A DNA stretch of 14,622 bases, taken from an uncultured Bacteroidales bacterium (GTDB taxonomy: Bacteria > Bacteroidota > Bacteroidia > Bacteroidales > UBA932). Below are positions 6,338 through 14,622 of the stretch, piece by piece (the first letter of the stretch is position 1; each line of letters begins with the position of its first letter). The position numbers and the translations under genes are program-made. The stretch lies in assembly GCA_900322025.1 (NCBI GenBank), contig ONYJ01000147.1, positions 1 to 14,622 on the forward strand. Reading direction: 5' to 3'. Under the pieces are notes generated by a model. It did not search any database and had not been told where the DNA came from. It saw only the letters and a list, made by a program, of their open reading frames with translations.

Positions 6338-9067
6338 ATGTTGGAAATGAAGACAAATTACTCATATAAGTTTATGGCAAAGCAATATAGCATTCTATCT
6401 GCATTGTTTATAGCCGCATTGCTTGTTTCTTGTACAAAAGAAGACAGAGGTTTTAACGGAGACGTTGCCAATCAGGTCTCTTTCAGTCTTTCTACAATCG
6501 ATAGCAACGGTGCAGCCACTAAGGTAACTCCATATAATTCTTCTACAAAGTTTCAAGCAGACGGAGAATCTTTTGGTGTGGTAGCATATAAGTATGCATC
6601 TTCAGGATCAGAAAATTGGGAAATCCAATCTGATGCAGTAGAGGTTAAATATAATTCGGGGGTTGCAGCATACTTCCCATCTACCCCAATTTATTATGCA
6701 GGGAGTGGATTTATGCGCTTCTTTGCGTATGCACCGTTTAAGGATGGGGACGGCAACGCTTTCGTTGTTAAAATTAAGGAAGGCGAAACAGTTCAGAAGC
6801 CTACATTAGACTTTACTGTAAATCCGGATGTTAGCAAGCAGATAGACTTTCTGGTAGCTACTCCGGGGGAAGTGTCGGGGAATCCTAATATGAATAATCT
6901 GAGAGTTCCTTTGGTATTTCGCCATGCTTTGACCGCAATTAGATTTAAGGCCGAATCTGGCTTGGAGGTTAAAGAAATAAAAATAACCGGCGTTTATGAT
7001 AAGGGTACGTTAGATTTTGAATCTACAGAGTGGAGTGGACTATCTGTTCAAGGTAGTGAGTTTGTTATCAAAAACGGAGACGAAACAGCTCTATCAGGCA
7101 CAGATAATGGCACTTACGTAGAGTACAACGAGAATCTTACCATGATGATGATTCCGCAGAAGCTTCCTTCCGGAGCTAAAATTAAAGTTACGTTTGCGGA
7201 TGACTCGTTTTTTGAGAAAACGTTAGCTAATCATATATGGGGCAGGGGAAATATTGTAAACTATACGATTACCCCAACAGACATAACTACTAATCTGTAC
7301 TATCTTGGCGACCCTTCTATGACAGATATTGTAGTACCCAATGAAAATCATGGGACTAGTGTGATTACCATATATAGTTTTTGGACATTCGGTGATGGTT
7401 CGGAAAAGCATTGGGCTCCGCTTTCAATAACTTACTCCGATTCCGAAGAAGGACCTTGGTATGCGTATGATGCAATACCGAAAGATATGGTGGTATATGA
7501 TGCAATTTCGCATGATGTAGATCCTGTTGTAATAGCGCACTCGAATATTTCAGCTCAGTTGCACATTGATGTACAGCCTAACGACCCTGCAGATGATGCT
7601 ACGCGTAAGGAGAGGAAGATGATTTTGAAATCTCGCCCCGAGTTGCCTTCTACAGATCTTTCTATGTGGGATGCAACCTATGGTACGGAAGCTATGGGAG
7701 TATATGGTCGCAATCGTACTGCCCCTATAACAGCCAATTGTTATATTATCCGTCAGAGAGGAGAGTACAGATTCCCTTGTGTATATGGTAATGCCATAGA
7801 TGCTTCTAAAAGCGCTACTGCTCCTTATGAAAACGAAAATGCATTCAATAAAAACGGTACCAACAAGTTTCCTAACTTTAGCGATAACTATATCAATACC
7901 CCGTTCCTGCATCTCGATTCAGATGTAATGGATGGTTTGGGTGCAGACCTTTCAAATCCAAGCGAAGCTGCCGGCAAGTTTATAGAAAACTATGAAGCTA
8001 TTATAGTTTGGCAAGACCTTGTAGAAAGCAAAGCATTTATACCGCTCAATACTAATACTTTGGATTTGCAGGTATATAATTTGCCCGGCACAACACTTCC
8101 TGTTCCATACGTATCGTTTGCCGTAAATGATGCAATTCAGGAAGGAAACATTGTTATGGCTGTAAGAAGAAAATCAGACCAGACGATAGTTTGGAGCTGG
8201 CATATATGGGTAACGGCCATAGACGACTTTACTCCTCATGAAGTAGTAAACTCTGCCAGCGTAACAACCAAATTAATGCCATCAGAGCTTGGGTATAATG
8301 CAGAGCTTCATGGAGATGCAGCACCTCCAAGAGTGTTCTACGTGAAGTTTACGCAAGACGATTCCGGCAAGAGTAAGATTGTGAAGGTTACGCATCAAGG
8401 GAAATCATTGTTAGGGGGAAAAGTTGTGTATAGCGGTAATGCCCCATATTATCAGTTTGGCAGGAAAGACCCACTGCTTCCTAAAAGAGCAACTTATAGT
8501 CTATATACCCCAAGTGTTACGCAAAGGAACAAGTATTTTTGGTCTCCAAACGGCATATTAGCCGAAACTTATAATCAATCTGCTTCTAACGACTTACCTT
8601 ATTTAGCTGCTTCTTCTGCCGTATGCATACAAAACCCTCATGTCTTTTCTACAAGTACAGGTGCTAATAGGGCTAAACTATACCTTTGGAATAGTTCTGC
8701 TACTACACTAAATGTAGATGAGAAGGTTATAAAGAGCGTGTACGATCCTTGTCCTCCAGGCTACTGTGTTCCAAGAAAGGACTTTGGTACAGCGTTGGCT
8801 TATATAGCAGACAATAAAGACTACGGCTATGCTATTTTGAAAAGGAATGTTTCGGACTCGGATGGAATGATAGTGCATACCTTTGGTACTCGCAATTTTG
8901 CCTCCTCTGCCCCCTCTACCTTTACAGATGGCACACAGGGCAGTATATGGGGTGCTGCACTTATTACCAATACTCAGGCTAGAACAGTGAGACTTATGTC
9001 TACTGTTAGCAGCACCAATCAGAATGTTGCCGGTGGTAGAACAGTAATTCCGGCAGTAGAGGAGTAA
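6338..9067 (+). CDS. Large fimbrillin-family surface lipoprotein, paralogue (909 aa)
   Basis: A lipoprotein signal ends in LLVSC (Cys32). The next residues TKED fit the Lys followed by two acidic residues described as a surface-export signal for Bacteroidota lipoproteins, so display outside the cell is likely. The start at ATG 6338 is 5 bp after the previous stop, in an A-run; ATG 6374 is an alternative giving MAKQYSILSALF. Block by block it mirrors its neighbour: KVTPYNSS near 62, FFAYAPFKDG near 128, FRHALTAIRFKA near 194, MMMIPQKLP near 269, HIWGRGNIVNY near 298, TDLSMWDA near 438, IIRQRGEYRFPCVYGNA near 468, IVWSWHIWVTA (Trp619), YQFGRKDPLLP near 704, YDPCPPGYCVPRKD near 801, and a final TVIPAVEE. 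Its C-terminal region is shorter and the last strands diverge more. Translational coupling to the upstream gene is likely. Probable role: pilus tip or adhesin; the ligand is unknown. Confidence 0.85.
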   Translation: MLEMKTNYSYKFMAKQYSILSALFIAALLVSCTKEDRGFNGDVANQVSFSLSTIDSNGAATKVTPYNSSTKFQADGESFGVVAYKYASSGSENWEIQSDAVEVKYNSGVAAYFPSTPIYYAGSGFMRFFAYAPFKDGDGNAFVVKIKEGETVQKPTLDFTVNPDVSKQIDFLVATPGEVSGNPNMNNLRVPLVFRHALTAIRFKAESGLEVKEIKITGVYDKGTLDFESTEWSGLSVQGSEFVIKNGDETALSGTDNGTYVEYNENLTMMMIPQKLPSGAKIKVTFADDSFFEKTLANHIWGRGNIVNYTITPTDITTNLYYLGDPSMTDIVVPNENHGTSVITIYSFWTFGDGSEKHWAPLSITYSDSEEGPWYAYDAIPKDMVVYDAISHDVDPVVIAHSNISAQLHIDVQPNDPADDATRKERKMILKSRPELPSTDLSMWDATYGTEAMGVYGRNRTAPITANCYIIRQRGEYRFPCVYGNAIDASKSATAPYENENAFNKNGTNKFPNFSDNYINTPFLHLDSDVMDGLGADLSNPSEAAGKFIENYEAIIVWQDLVESKAFIPLNTNTLDLQVYNLPGTTLPVPYVSFAVNDAIQEGNIVMAVRRKSDQTIVWSWHIWVTAIDDFTPHEVVNSASVTTKLMPSELGYNAELHGDAAPPRVFYVKFTQDDSGKSKIVKVTHQGKSLLGGKVVYSGNAPYYQFGRKDPLLPKRATYSLYTPSVTQRNKYFWSPNGILAETYNQSASNDLPYLAASSAVCIQNPHVFSTSTGANRAKLYLWNSSATTLNVDEKVIKSVYDPCPPGYCVPRKDFGTALAYIADNKDYGYAILKRNVSDSDGMIVHTFGTRNFASSAPSTFTDGTQGSIWGAALITNTQARTVRLMSTVSSTNQNVAGGRTVIPAVEE

Positions 9068-9136
9068 GTGATTATTCTTTGGCACTGATAAATTGATTTT
9101 TTGGGAAGGCTGTTTGAATGATACCTGAATATTGTT

Positions 9137-9811
9137 ATGCTTATAGTAATTGAAGGCTTAGATGGGGCAGGCAAGAGTACCCAAGTAAAAATGCTCCAAG
9201 AGTATATAATAGCAAAGGGGCATGTCTTGGAATACCTGCATTTTCCGCGCTATGAAGCGCCTGTGTATGGCGAGCTTATAGGCAGTTTTTTGCGCGGTGA
9301 TTTTGGCAATGTAAACCAGGTTAATCCTAAGCTTGTGGCTCTATTGTATGCTCTCGACAGGCAGGCAGCGGCTCCGATTTTAAATAAGGCTTTACAGGAT
9401 GGCAAGGTAGTATTATTGGATAGATATGTATATTCCAACATAGCTTATCAGTGTTCTAAAGTTACCAATCCGGAAGAGCGGGAGAAGTTAAGAAACTGGA
9501 TATTTACTGTGGAGTACAATTTCTACAAGATACCTAAGCCGGATGTAAATATATTTCTTGATGTGCCACTGAGTTTTGTGGAATCTCGCTTGTCTTCTGC
9601 CAGAGCTGCAGATTCCGGAAGAGATTATTTAGCGGGTAAACGTGATATTCACGAGGAGAATATCAGTTTTCAGGAAGGAGTGAGAAAGGTATATATAGCA
9701 GAATGCGAGAGAGATGCAGATTTTCAACGGGTTGATTGCTCCGCTTCAGATGGAACCATGCTCCCTCCGGAAATTGTGTTTGAAAGAATAAAGGGCAAAC
9801 TTACCTTGTAG
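9137..9811 (+). CDS. tmk: Thymidylate (dTMP) kinase
   Basis: A 224-residue protein that phosphorylates dTMP to dTDP with ATP, an essential cytosolic step toward dTTP. The P-loop GLDGAGKST is at residues 7-15 directly after the first beta strand. PRYEAP follows near 38, LLYALDRQ near 69-76, and the DRY motif (95-97), with Ser100 three residues later, is the family's nucleotide-monophosphate-binding signature. A lid rich in Arg and Lys (RLSSARAADSGRDYLAGKR) covers about 151-169. The lid contains several Arg residues while the P-loop has Ala rather than Arg between the two glycines, the arrangement seen in E. coli-type enzymes. Length is normal. It lies 69 bp after the fimbrial cluster with no clear terminator or consensus promoter between, and 13 bp before the next gene's ATG, with which it probably shares a transcript. 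Confidence 0.96.
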   Translation: MLIVIEGLDGAGKSTQVKMLQEYIIAKGHVLEYLHFPRYEAPVYGELIGSFLRGDFGNVNQVNPKLVALLYALDRQAAAPILNKALQDGKVVLLDRYVYSNIAYQCSKVTNPEEREKLRNWIFTVEYNFYKIPKPDVNIFLDVPLSFVESRLSSARAADSGRDYLAGKRDIHEENISFQEGVRKVYIAECERDADFQRVDCSASDGTMLPPEIVFERIKGKLTL

Positions 9812-9824
9812 GAATGCGATTTTG

Positions 9825-11249
9825 ATGCAGCTTCTTAGACTTATATCGCGCTATGTAATAGGCTTTGTATTTATTGTTTCCGGATTTCTAAAGGCTATAG
9901 ATCCGGTAGGTACTGCTTTAAAGGTTCAAGAATATTTTCATGCATTTTTCAGAACAGATTTAACTGTCAGATATGCCATTGTATTGGGTGTTGTGCTATG
10001 CGTGGCAGAATTTCTTACGGGAGTTGGCATACTAAAGGTTATAAAGTTCCGTTTTTTTACCGCCTTGGCGTTTCTAATGACCCTTTTCTTTGTATTGGTA
10101 ACACTTATCTCTGCCATTACAGGAAAAGTGGCTGATTGCGGTTGTTTTGGAGAGATTCTACACTTAGATCCGTGGCCTTCTTTTTACAAGAACATTGTGC
10201 TCTTGGCGCTTTGCATAATACTGTATAGGCAAAGATTTAAGGTTAGCCCAATAGCCAATAGCTTCTGGGAATGGGCTTTTGTGGCTGTATATGCGGTACT
10301 GATTATAGGTGTGTCGGTTTATTCTGTCCGTAATCTTCCGCCGTCGGATTTCTCAGACTTCCGGCCCGGGCGCAGTTTATTGTCAGAGGATTCTACTCAG
10401 CAGATCAGATATGAGACAGAAATTCTGTATTCAAAAGATGGTATTACAAAGAAGTTCAGTTTGGATAACCTGCCAGACTCAACTTGGAAATATGTAGAAA
10501 CTATTTCCACAGTTTTAGAGGGGAGCGAAAAACTGGCAAAGACAATGCCTTTTATCCTGAAAGATGGCAACGGAAGAAATGTTACCAACGAAGTGCTCAA
10601 GTCTCCAAAGCCTTTGGTATTCATTTCTTTCTATAATGCAGAAAATATTACGGACGAAGGTTTGGACAAACTCAAGAATCTCTGCGAAACTCTTAACGAT
10701 AATACCAATACAGAGCTAATCGGCTCTTTCTACAGTTACGCTTATGAAGCAGATGGCTTAGACGGCTCGGTGAGTTCAATTACTGCTGCTTATGAAGCAT
10801 CGGAGGATTTAGAGAGCCTTGTGCCGCATAAGTACGAGGTGTATGTTTTGAGTGCGATGACTCCCGAAGAAACCTATAAGGCTCTCAGGCCTGTTATTGA
10901 GGTATCAGAATCGGAAGAGAGGGCGGAGTTATTCTCATCTTCCCATAACCGGAAGGATTTGCCTTTCAACATAGTGTATTCAGATTTCAAAACGGTGATA
11001 ACATTCAATCGTTCAAATGGCGGAGCTACATATATTAACGGAGGAATGATAGTAAAGAAATGGAGTGCCTTAAAATACGGAAACGGAAAAATAGTTAAAA
11101 CGATTTCACAAAATCCGTTGCTGCTGGCCGAGGGGGGCGAGAAAGTCTCACGACTCTTCCTGATAGTTTCTATAGCTGTGATAGTAGGCTTAGTTCTGGT
11201 TGTAAGATTCATATCGAGAGCTATCTATAAAAATAAAGTTGGCATATAG
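9825..11249 (+). CDS. BT_3928-type membrane protein with DoxX/MauE-like domain
   Basis: I prefer ATG 9825 (474 aa); TTG 9822 directly before it is also in frame. The N-terminal part (to about 165) has several membrane segments and starts with an RLISRYVIGFVFIVSGFLKAIDP pattern typical of DoxX/MauE-like proteins. VADCGCFGE gives two cysteines (105 and 107) in the CGCFG motif of MauE-like redox-associated membrane proteins. A long soluble region follows (about 170-440): PFILKDGNGRNVTNE, KPLVFISFYN, then ATYINGGMIVKKWS near 405, which resembles the end of a thioredoxin-like fold. That region has no CXXC. A last membrane helix (about 443-463) and a basic tail close the protein. This layout matches the conserved Bacteroidota BT_3928 family. 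A thiol-redox role is an inference; the exact function is unknown. Confidence 0.8.
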   Translation: MQLLRLISRYVIGFVFIVSGFLKAIDPVGTALKVQEYFHAFFRTDLTVRYAIVLGVVLCVAEFLTGVGILKVIKFRFFTALAFLMTLFFVLVTLISAITGKVADCGCFGEILHLDPWPSFYKNIVLLALCIILYRQRFKVSPIANSFWEWAFVAVYAVLIIGVSVYSVRNLPPSDFSDFRPGRSLLSEDSTQQIRYETEILYSKDGITKKFSLDNLPDSTWKYVETISTVLEGSEKLAKTMPFILKDGNGRNVTNEVLKSPKPLVFISFYNAENITDEGLDKLKNLCETLNDNTNTELIGSFYSYAYEADGLDGSVSSITAAYEASEDLESLVPHKYEVYVLSAMTPEETYKALRPVIEVSESEERAELFSSSHNRKDLPFNIVYSDFKTVITFNRSNGGATYINGGMIVKKWSALKYGNGKIVKTISQNPLLLAEGGEKVSRLFLIVSIAVIVGLVLVVRFISRAIYKNKVGI

Positions 11250-11285
11250 GACTTATTCAATAATCAGCATAAAAAGCATTATAGT

Positions 11286-12290
11286 ATGAAAAAAACATTA
11301 TCAAGTAGCGTAACAGGTGGTGTTTCAAAGTTTGGAGTTGTAGTACTATCTTTATGTGTCTTATTGTTTGCCTCTTGTGGGGTTGGACATAGGATAGAAA
11401 AAGCAGCAGACAGGTATCGTGTAGATTCTTCTATTCGCAATGGAGAAAATCCTGTAAAGACAATAGCACTAAGCCCGTGCAAAGGGTTGATATTGGTGAA
11501 TTACCATTATGATAATCTTTTTGAATCGCCACAGGAGATTACTATTCTTGAAGTAGATCCCAAAAAATTCCGCTTCAATGCCTTGGATCACAAAACTTTC
11601 AGAAAAACTTCCGAAGCTGCACTTGAGGTTGGAGCCACTGCTGCAATAAACGGAACATTCTACAATATGAAAGAGGGCGGCAGCGAATGTTACCTTCAGA
11701 TAGATGGTGTTGTTTCGGATACCACCAAGAACGATAATATGAAGCTAAGGGCAAATGGTGCAGTTGTTATAAGGAGCGGCAATCTTAGCGTGGAGCCTTG
11801 GAGCAGGCAAAAAGAGCAGGCTTACCTTTCATCAACAAACAAAAAAGTTTCTGTGATGGCCACAATGCCACTTCTTATATATGATGGGTTTGCAGTTGAA
11901 GTTCTTGAATACAAGGGGTTTTCCGATAAGCGTCATCCTCGTAGCGTAATCTTTAGGAAAGACGGCAAGATATGCCTTATGGTTATAGATGGACGCCATA
12001 AAGGGAAGGCAGCAGGAATGACTCTTGATGAAGTTCAACGATATCTTCTTTCAATGGATGGAGGCGAGGGCTGTATCACTGCAGTGAATCTTGACGGGGG
12101 CGGCTCATCAACCCTCTGGCTAAACCCAGCCACATCCGGCACCACAACAATCAGCGGCTCCGTATCTGGTTGGGACAAGCCTTCGACCCCAGATGATGCA
12201 GGGATACTAAACCATCCGTCAGATAACGAGAAGTTTGACCGCCGAGGAGAAAGGCATGTAGCCAATTCTATTGTAGTGATTAAAAGATAG
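11286..12290 (+). CDS. Phosphodiester glycosidase family lipoprotein (NAGPA-like domain)
   Basis: A 334-residue protein. The signal peptide ends in LLFASC (Cys31), so it is probably a periplasmic or outer-membrane lipoprotein. The mature part has the landmarks of the phosphodiester glycosidase family (PF09992, related to the mammalian uncovering enzyme NAGPA): AAINGTFYN near 118-126, HPRSVIFRKDGKICLMVIDGR near 217-237, LDEVQRYLLSMDGGEGCITAVNLDGGGSSTLWL near 246-278, and a closing VANSIVVIK. The NLDGGGSST motif is the strongest evidence. Enzymes of this family hydrolyse sugar phosphodiesters; the bacterial substrate here is unknown, and teichoic-acid-type targets are unlikely in a Gram-negative. 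It starts 36 bp after the previous gene on the same strand and may belong to the tmk transcript. It converges on infB with only 27 bp between the coding ends. Confidence 0.87.
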   Translation: MKKTLSSSVTGGVSKFGVVVLSLCVLLFASCGVGHRIEKAADRYRVDSSIRNGENPVKTIALSPCKGLILVNYHYDNLFESPQEITILEVDPKKFRFNALDHKTFRKTSEAALEVGATAAINGTFYNMKEGGSECYLQIDGVVSDTTKNDNMKLRANGAVVIRSGNLSVEPWSRQKEQAYLSSTNKKVSVMATMPLLIYDGFAVEVLEYKGFSDKRHPRSVIFRKDGKICLMVIDGRHKGKAAGMTLDEVQRYLLSMDGGEGCITAVNLDGGGSSTLWLNPATSGTTTISGSVSGWDKPSTPDDAGILNHPSDNEKFDRRGERHVANSIVVIKR

Positions 12291-12301
12291 TTATATAATA
12301 A

Positions 12302-12326
12302 GCTCTCTAATGTTCTGTTAGAGGGT
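12302..12326. terminator. Possible shared terminator hairpin between convergent genes
   Basis: CTCTCTAA (12303-12310), loop of seven bases, then TTAGAGGG (12318-12325) pair over eight positions including one G-T wobble; G12302 and T12326 could add another wobble pair. The right arm contains the infB stop codon (12318-12320). Position between two convergent genes suits a bidirectional terminator, but the T-tracts on either side are poor, so the call is weak. Confidence 0.35.
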
Positions 12327-14622
12327 GCGTTTGATTTCTTCTATCTTGTAGGCTTCTATTACATCGCCCTCTTTTATGTCGTTGAAGTTCTCTACACCAA
12401 GGCCACAGTCGTAGCCGGAGGCAACTTCCTTGACATCGTCTTTTCCTCTCTTGAGGGAGGCTAACACGCCTTCTTTTATCACGATACCATCTCTGATTAC
12501 TCTTATCTTGGAAGTTCTGGTAATCTTTCCTTCTTTAACCATGCAGCCGGCAATGGTGCCTATCTTGGAGATCTTGAAGATTTGCCTTACTTCTAAGGTT
12601 GAGGTAACCACTTCCTTTTCTACAGGGGCAAGCATACCTTCAATACCGCTCTTGACTTCGTTTATGGCATCGTAGATAACAGAGTAAAGACGTATTTCTA
12701 TTTCTTCTTTTTCTGCCATCTTTCTGGCATTCATAGATGGTCTTACTTGGAAGCCTATGATTATAGCCTCAGATGCTTCTGCAAGCAATACATCTGATTC
12801 TGATATTTCTCCTACTGCCTTATGGATAACATTTACCCTTACCTCCTCAGTAGAGAGTTTGATGAGGGAATCGCTGAGAGCTTCTATAGACCCGTCAACA
12901 TCTCCCTTTACTATAATGTTGAGTTCTTTGAAGTTGCCTATGGCTATTCTTCTTCCGAGCTCTTCCAGAGTGATATGCTTTTGGGTTCTTAACCCTTGTA
13001 TTCTGAGCAATTGTTCTCGTTTATTGGCTATTTCTTTAGCATCTCTTTCGTTATCAAAGATATTGAATGTATCGCCTGCTTGCGGTGCTCCGTTGAGACC
13101 GAGCACAGAAACCGGAACAGAAGGTCCGGCAGAATCAATTTTCTGCCCTCTTTCGTTGAACATGGCCTTTACCTTTCCGGTGTACATTCCTGAGAGCATA
13201 AAGTCTCCTGTATGCAGGGTGCCTCCCTGAACCAATAAGGTTGCCAAATAGCCTCTTCCCTTATCGAGAGAAGATTCTATAACAGTACCCATCGCCTTTT
13301 TGTTAGGATTGGCTTTAAGTTCAAGTAAATCTGCTTCCAACAGCACTTTGTCTAAAAGTTCGGCAACTCCGAGCCCTTTCTTTGCAGAAATTTCCTGACA
13401 TTGGAATTTTCCCCCCCAATCTTCTACAAGAATATTCATTTGGCTGAGTTGTTCCCTGATTTTATCCGGCATTGCCCCCGGTTTATCTATTTTATTGATA
13501 GCAAATATCATAGGTACGCCGGCAGCCTGTGCGTGATTTATGGCTTCTATTGTTTGCGGCATAACAGCATCGTCTGCTGCTACTATTATAATTGCCAAGT
13601 CTGTCATTTTAGCACCTCTTGCACGCATTGCAGTAAATGCCTCGTGGCCAGGTGTGTCGAGGAATGTAATTCTTCGGCCACTCGGTAATTTTACATTGTA
13701 GGCTCCTATATGCTGTGTTATTCCTCCAGCCTCACCTGCAATAACATTGGCTTGGCGGATGTAATCGAGAAGCGATGTTTTTCCATGATCTACATGTCCC
13801 ATTACGGTAACAATAGGGGCGCGCGGTTCCATATCCTCCGGAGTATCTTCTTCTGTTTCTTCTTTAATGGCCTCTTGAATTTCAGCTGAAACAAACTCTA
13901 TCTTATAGCCAAAGTCTTCTGCTACAAGGGTGAGTGCATCTGCATCTAATCTTTGATTGATAGATACCATAAGCCCCAAGTTCATGCAGGTGCTAATAAC
14001 CTTGGTTACAGGCTGATCTATCATTATGGCCAAATCGTTTACGGTAACAAATTCAGTTACTTTGAGGATATTGCTCTCTGCGCCTCTGCGTAGAATCTCT
14101 TCCTCCCTTCTTTCCTCTGCTATTTCTCTCTTTTCTCTCCTGTACTTGCTGCCCTTGGTTTTGCCTTTTCCTTCTACCATTCTTTGGTAGGTTTCCTTTA
14201 TCTGCTTTTGTACTTCGTCTTCGTCAACCTCGTTTCGTATAGGCTTAAACCCTTTCTTACCTTTCTTATTATCTTTATTTTTCTTATTATTCTCTCGGTT
14301 TTGGTTGCTTTCTTTATTGATATCTACCTTTTCTTTTGTAACCTTTTTAATTCTCTCTCTCTTGCCACTCTTCTTTTTTGGGCTTTCAAATCTGGAGACA
14401 TCTATTCTTATACCGGTATCTTTAGGTCCTTGGAGCTGCTCTACTTTGGTTTCTATAAAGTTACTCCGGTCTTCCTTTGTAGATTCCGGAGTTGGTGCAA
14501 CTTCTATAGTTTTATTGACTTGAGCACCATCTTCTTTAGAAGTGGCTTCGGGAATAGGGGTGTTTGCTGCATCAGGAATTTTAGTTTCGGCAGGAGTAGG
14601 CTCTGTGGCTACAGCAGGAGCA
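12318..14622 (-). CDS. infB: Translation initiation factor IF-2 (partial, N-terminus missing)
   Basis: Stop TAA at 12320-12318. Although an ATG occurs at 14180, the frame stays open upstream to the window edge, and I read 147 further codons there, so 14180 is an internal Met. The visible part is 767 residues. IF-2 is the GTPase that brings initiator fMet-tRNA to the small ribosomal subunit and promotes subunit joining. The first part of the fragment is Pro/Ala/Thr/Glu-rich, then highly charged (KNKDNKKGKKG and similar), as in long Bacteroidota IF-2 proteins. An IF2-N domain follows (VTEFVTVNDLAIMIDQPV). The G domain has GHVDHGKTS (encoded near 13799-13773), GGITQHIGAY, DTPGHEAF, NKID and SAKKG. 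Domains II to IV continue to the end EIKRTL. All GTPase motifs are intact. Roughly the first 200 residues probably lie outside the window. Confidence 0.97.
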   Translation of the reverse strand, partial: APAVATEPTPAETKIPDAANTPIPEATSKEDGAQVNKTIEVAPTPESTKEDRSNFIETKVEQLQGPKDTGIRIDVSRFESPKKKSGKRERIKKVTKEKVDINKESNQNRENNKKNKDNKKGKKGFKPIRNEVDEDEVQKQIKETYQRMVEGKGKTKGSKYRREKREIAEERREEEILRRGAESNILKVTEFVTVNDLAIMIDQPVTKVISTCMNLGLMVSINQRLDADALTLVAEDFGYKIEFVSAEIQEAIKEETEEDTPEDMEPRAPIVTVMGHVDHGKTSLLDYIRQANVIAGEAGGITQHIGAYNVKLPSGRRITFLDTPGHEAFTAMRARGAKMTDLAIIIVAADDAVMPQTIEAINHAQAAGVPMIFAINKIDKPGAMPDKIREQLSQMNILVEDWGGKFQCQEISAKKGLGVAELLDKVLLEADLLELKANPNKKAMGTVIESSLDKGRGYLATLLVQGGTLHTGDFMLSGMYTGKVKAMFNERGQKIDSAGPSVPVSVLGLNGAPQAGDTFNIFDNERDAKEIANKREQLLRIQGLRTQKHITLEELGRRIAIGNFKELNIIVKGDVDGSIEALSDSLIKLSTEEVRVNVIHKAVGEISESDVLLAEASEAIIIGFQVRPSMNARKMAEKEEIEIRLYSVIYDAINEVKSGIEGMLAPVEKEVVTSTLEVRQIFKISKIGTIAGCMVKEGKITRTSKIRVIRDGIVIKEGVLASLKRGKDDVKEVASGYDCGLGVENFNDIKEGDVIEAYKIEEIKRTL

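Noticed and set aside
9068..9136. Terminator plus new promoter between the fimbrial cluster and tmk
   Set aside because: I could find neither a stable stem with a T-run nor a TAnnTTTG box with a properly spaced TTTG, so tmk's transcription source is left open.
12757..13230. 157-aa plus-strand open frame
   Set aside because: It is antisense to the GTPase and following domains of infB, whose motifs are intact.
14178..14180. infB start codon at 14180
   Set aside because: The frame remains open for 147 more codons to the window edge with the charged, repetitive composition expected of the IF-2 N-terminal region, so this is an internal Met.

Overview
The window looks like chromosomal DNA of a Bacteroidales-type bacterium (phylum Bacteroidota). 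Three things point there: low-GC coding DNA; lipoprotein fimbrillin-family genes typical of this phylum; and a good match to the Bacteroidota -33/-7 promoter (TTTG, 20 bases, TAnnTTTG) rather than an E. coli-like -35/-10. The housekeeping genes (purB, folP, tmk, infB) have the sequence style of that group. I do not assign a genus.

Layout. Positions 1-527 (minus) hold the 5' part of purB. Positions 528-930 are a 403-bp gene-free stretch with three tandem copies of an approximately 89-bp AT-rich unit, each carrying the same small hairpin. folP (dihydropteroate synthase) follows on the minus strand, 931-1803. A divergent control region at 1804-1957 contains a near-ideal Bacteroidota promoter pointing right. 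It drives a compact fimbrial lipoprotein cluster on the plus strand: a fimbrillin-like gene broken by an in-frame TAA (1958-3250), then two very large paralogous surface lipoproteins (3273-6332 and 6338-9067). After a 69-bp gap come tmk (thymidylate kinase), a BT_3928-type DoxX/MauE-like membrane protein, and a lipoprotein with a phosphodiester glycosidase (NAGPA-like) domain, all on the plus strand up to 12290. These converge on infB (translation initiation factor IF-2, minus), which runs off the right edge.

How the parts fit. purB, folP, tmk and infB are core metabolism and translation genes. The accessory content is the fimbrial cluster. Its large members combine an N-terminal fimbrillin (Mfa-like) region with a C-terminal region carrying WGRKDP and DPCPPG signatures, which suggests tip or adhesin-type subunits exported as lipoproteins. 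No recognisable chaperone, usher, regulator or integrase accompanies them; Bacteroidota type V pili do not need a chaperone-usher pair. The most notable single feature is the in-frame stop in the first fimbrillin gene, with the rest of the protein intact in the same frame. I see no clear evidence of a completely new system. The purB-upstream repeats and the architecture of the two large lipoproteins are the least explained elements.
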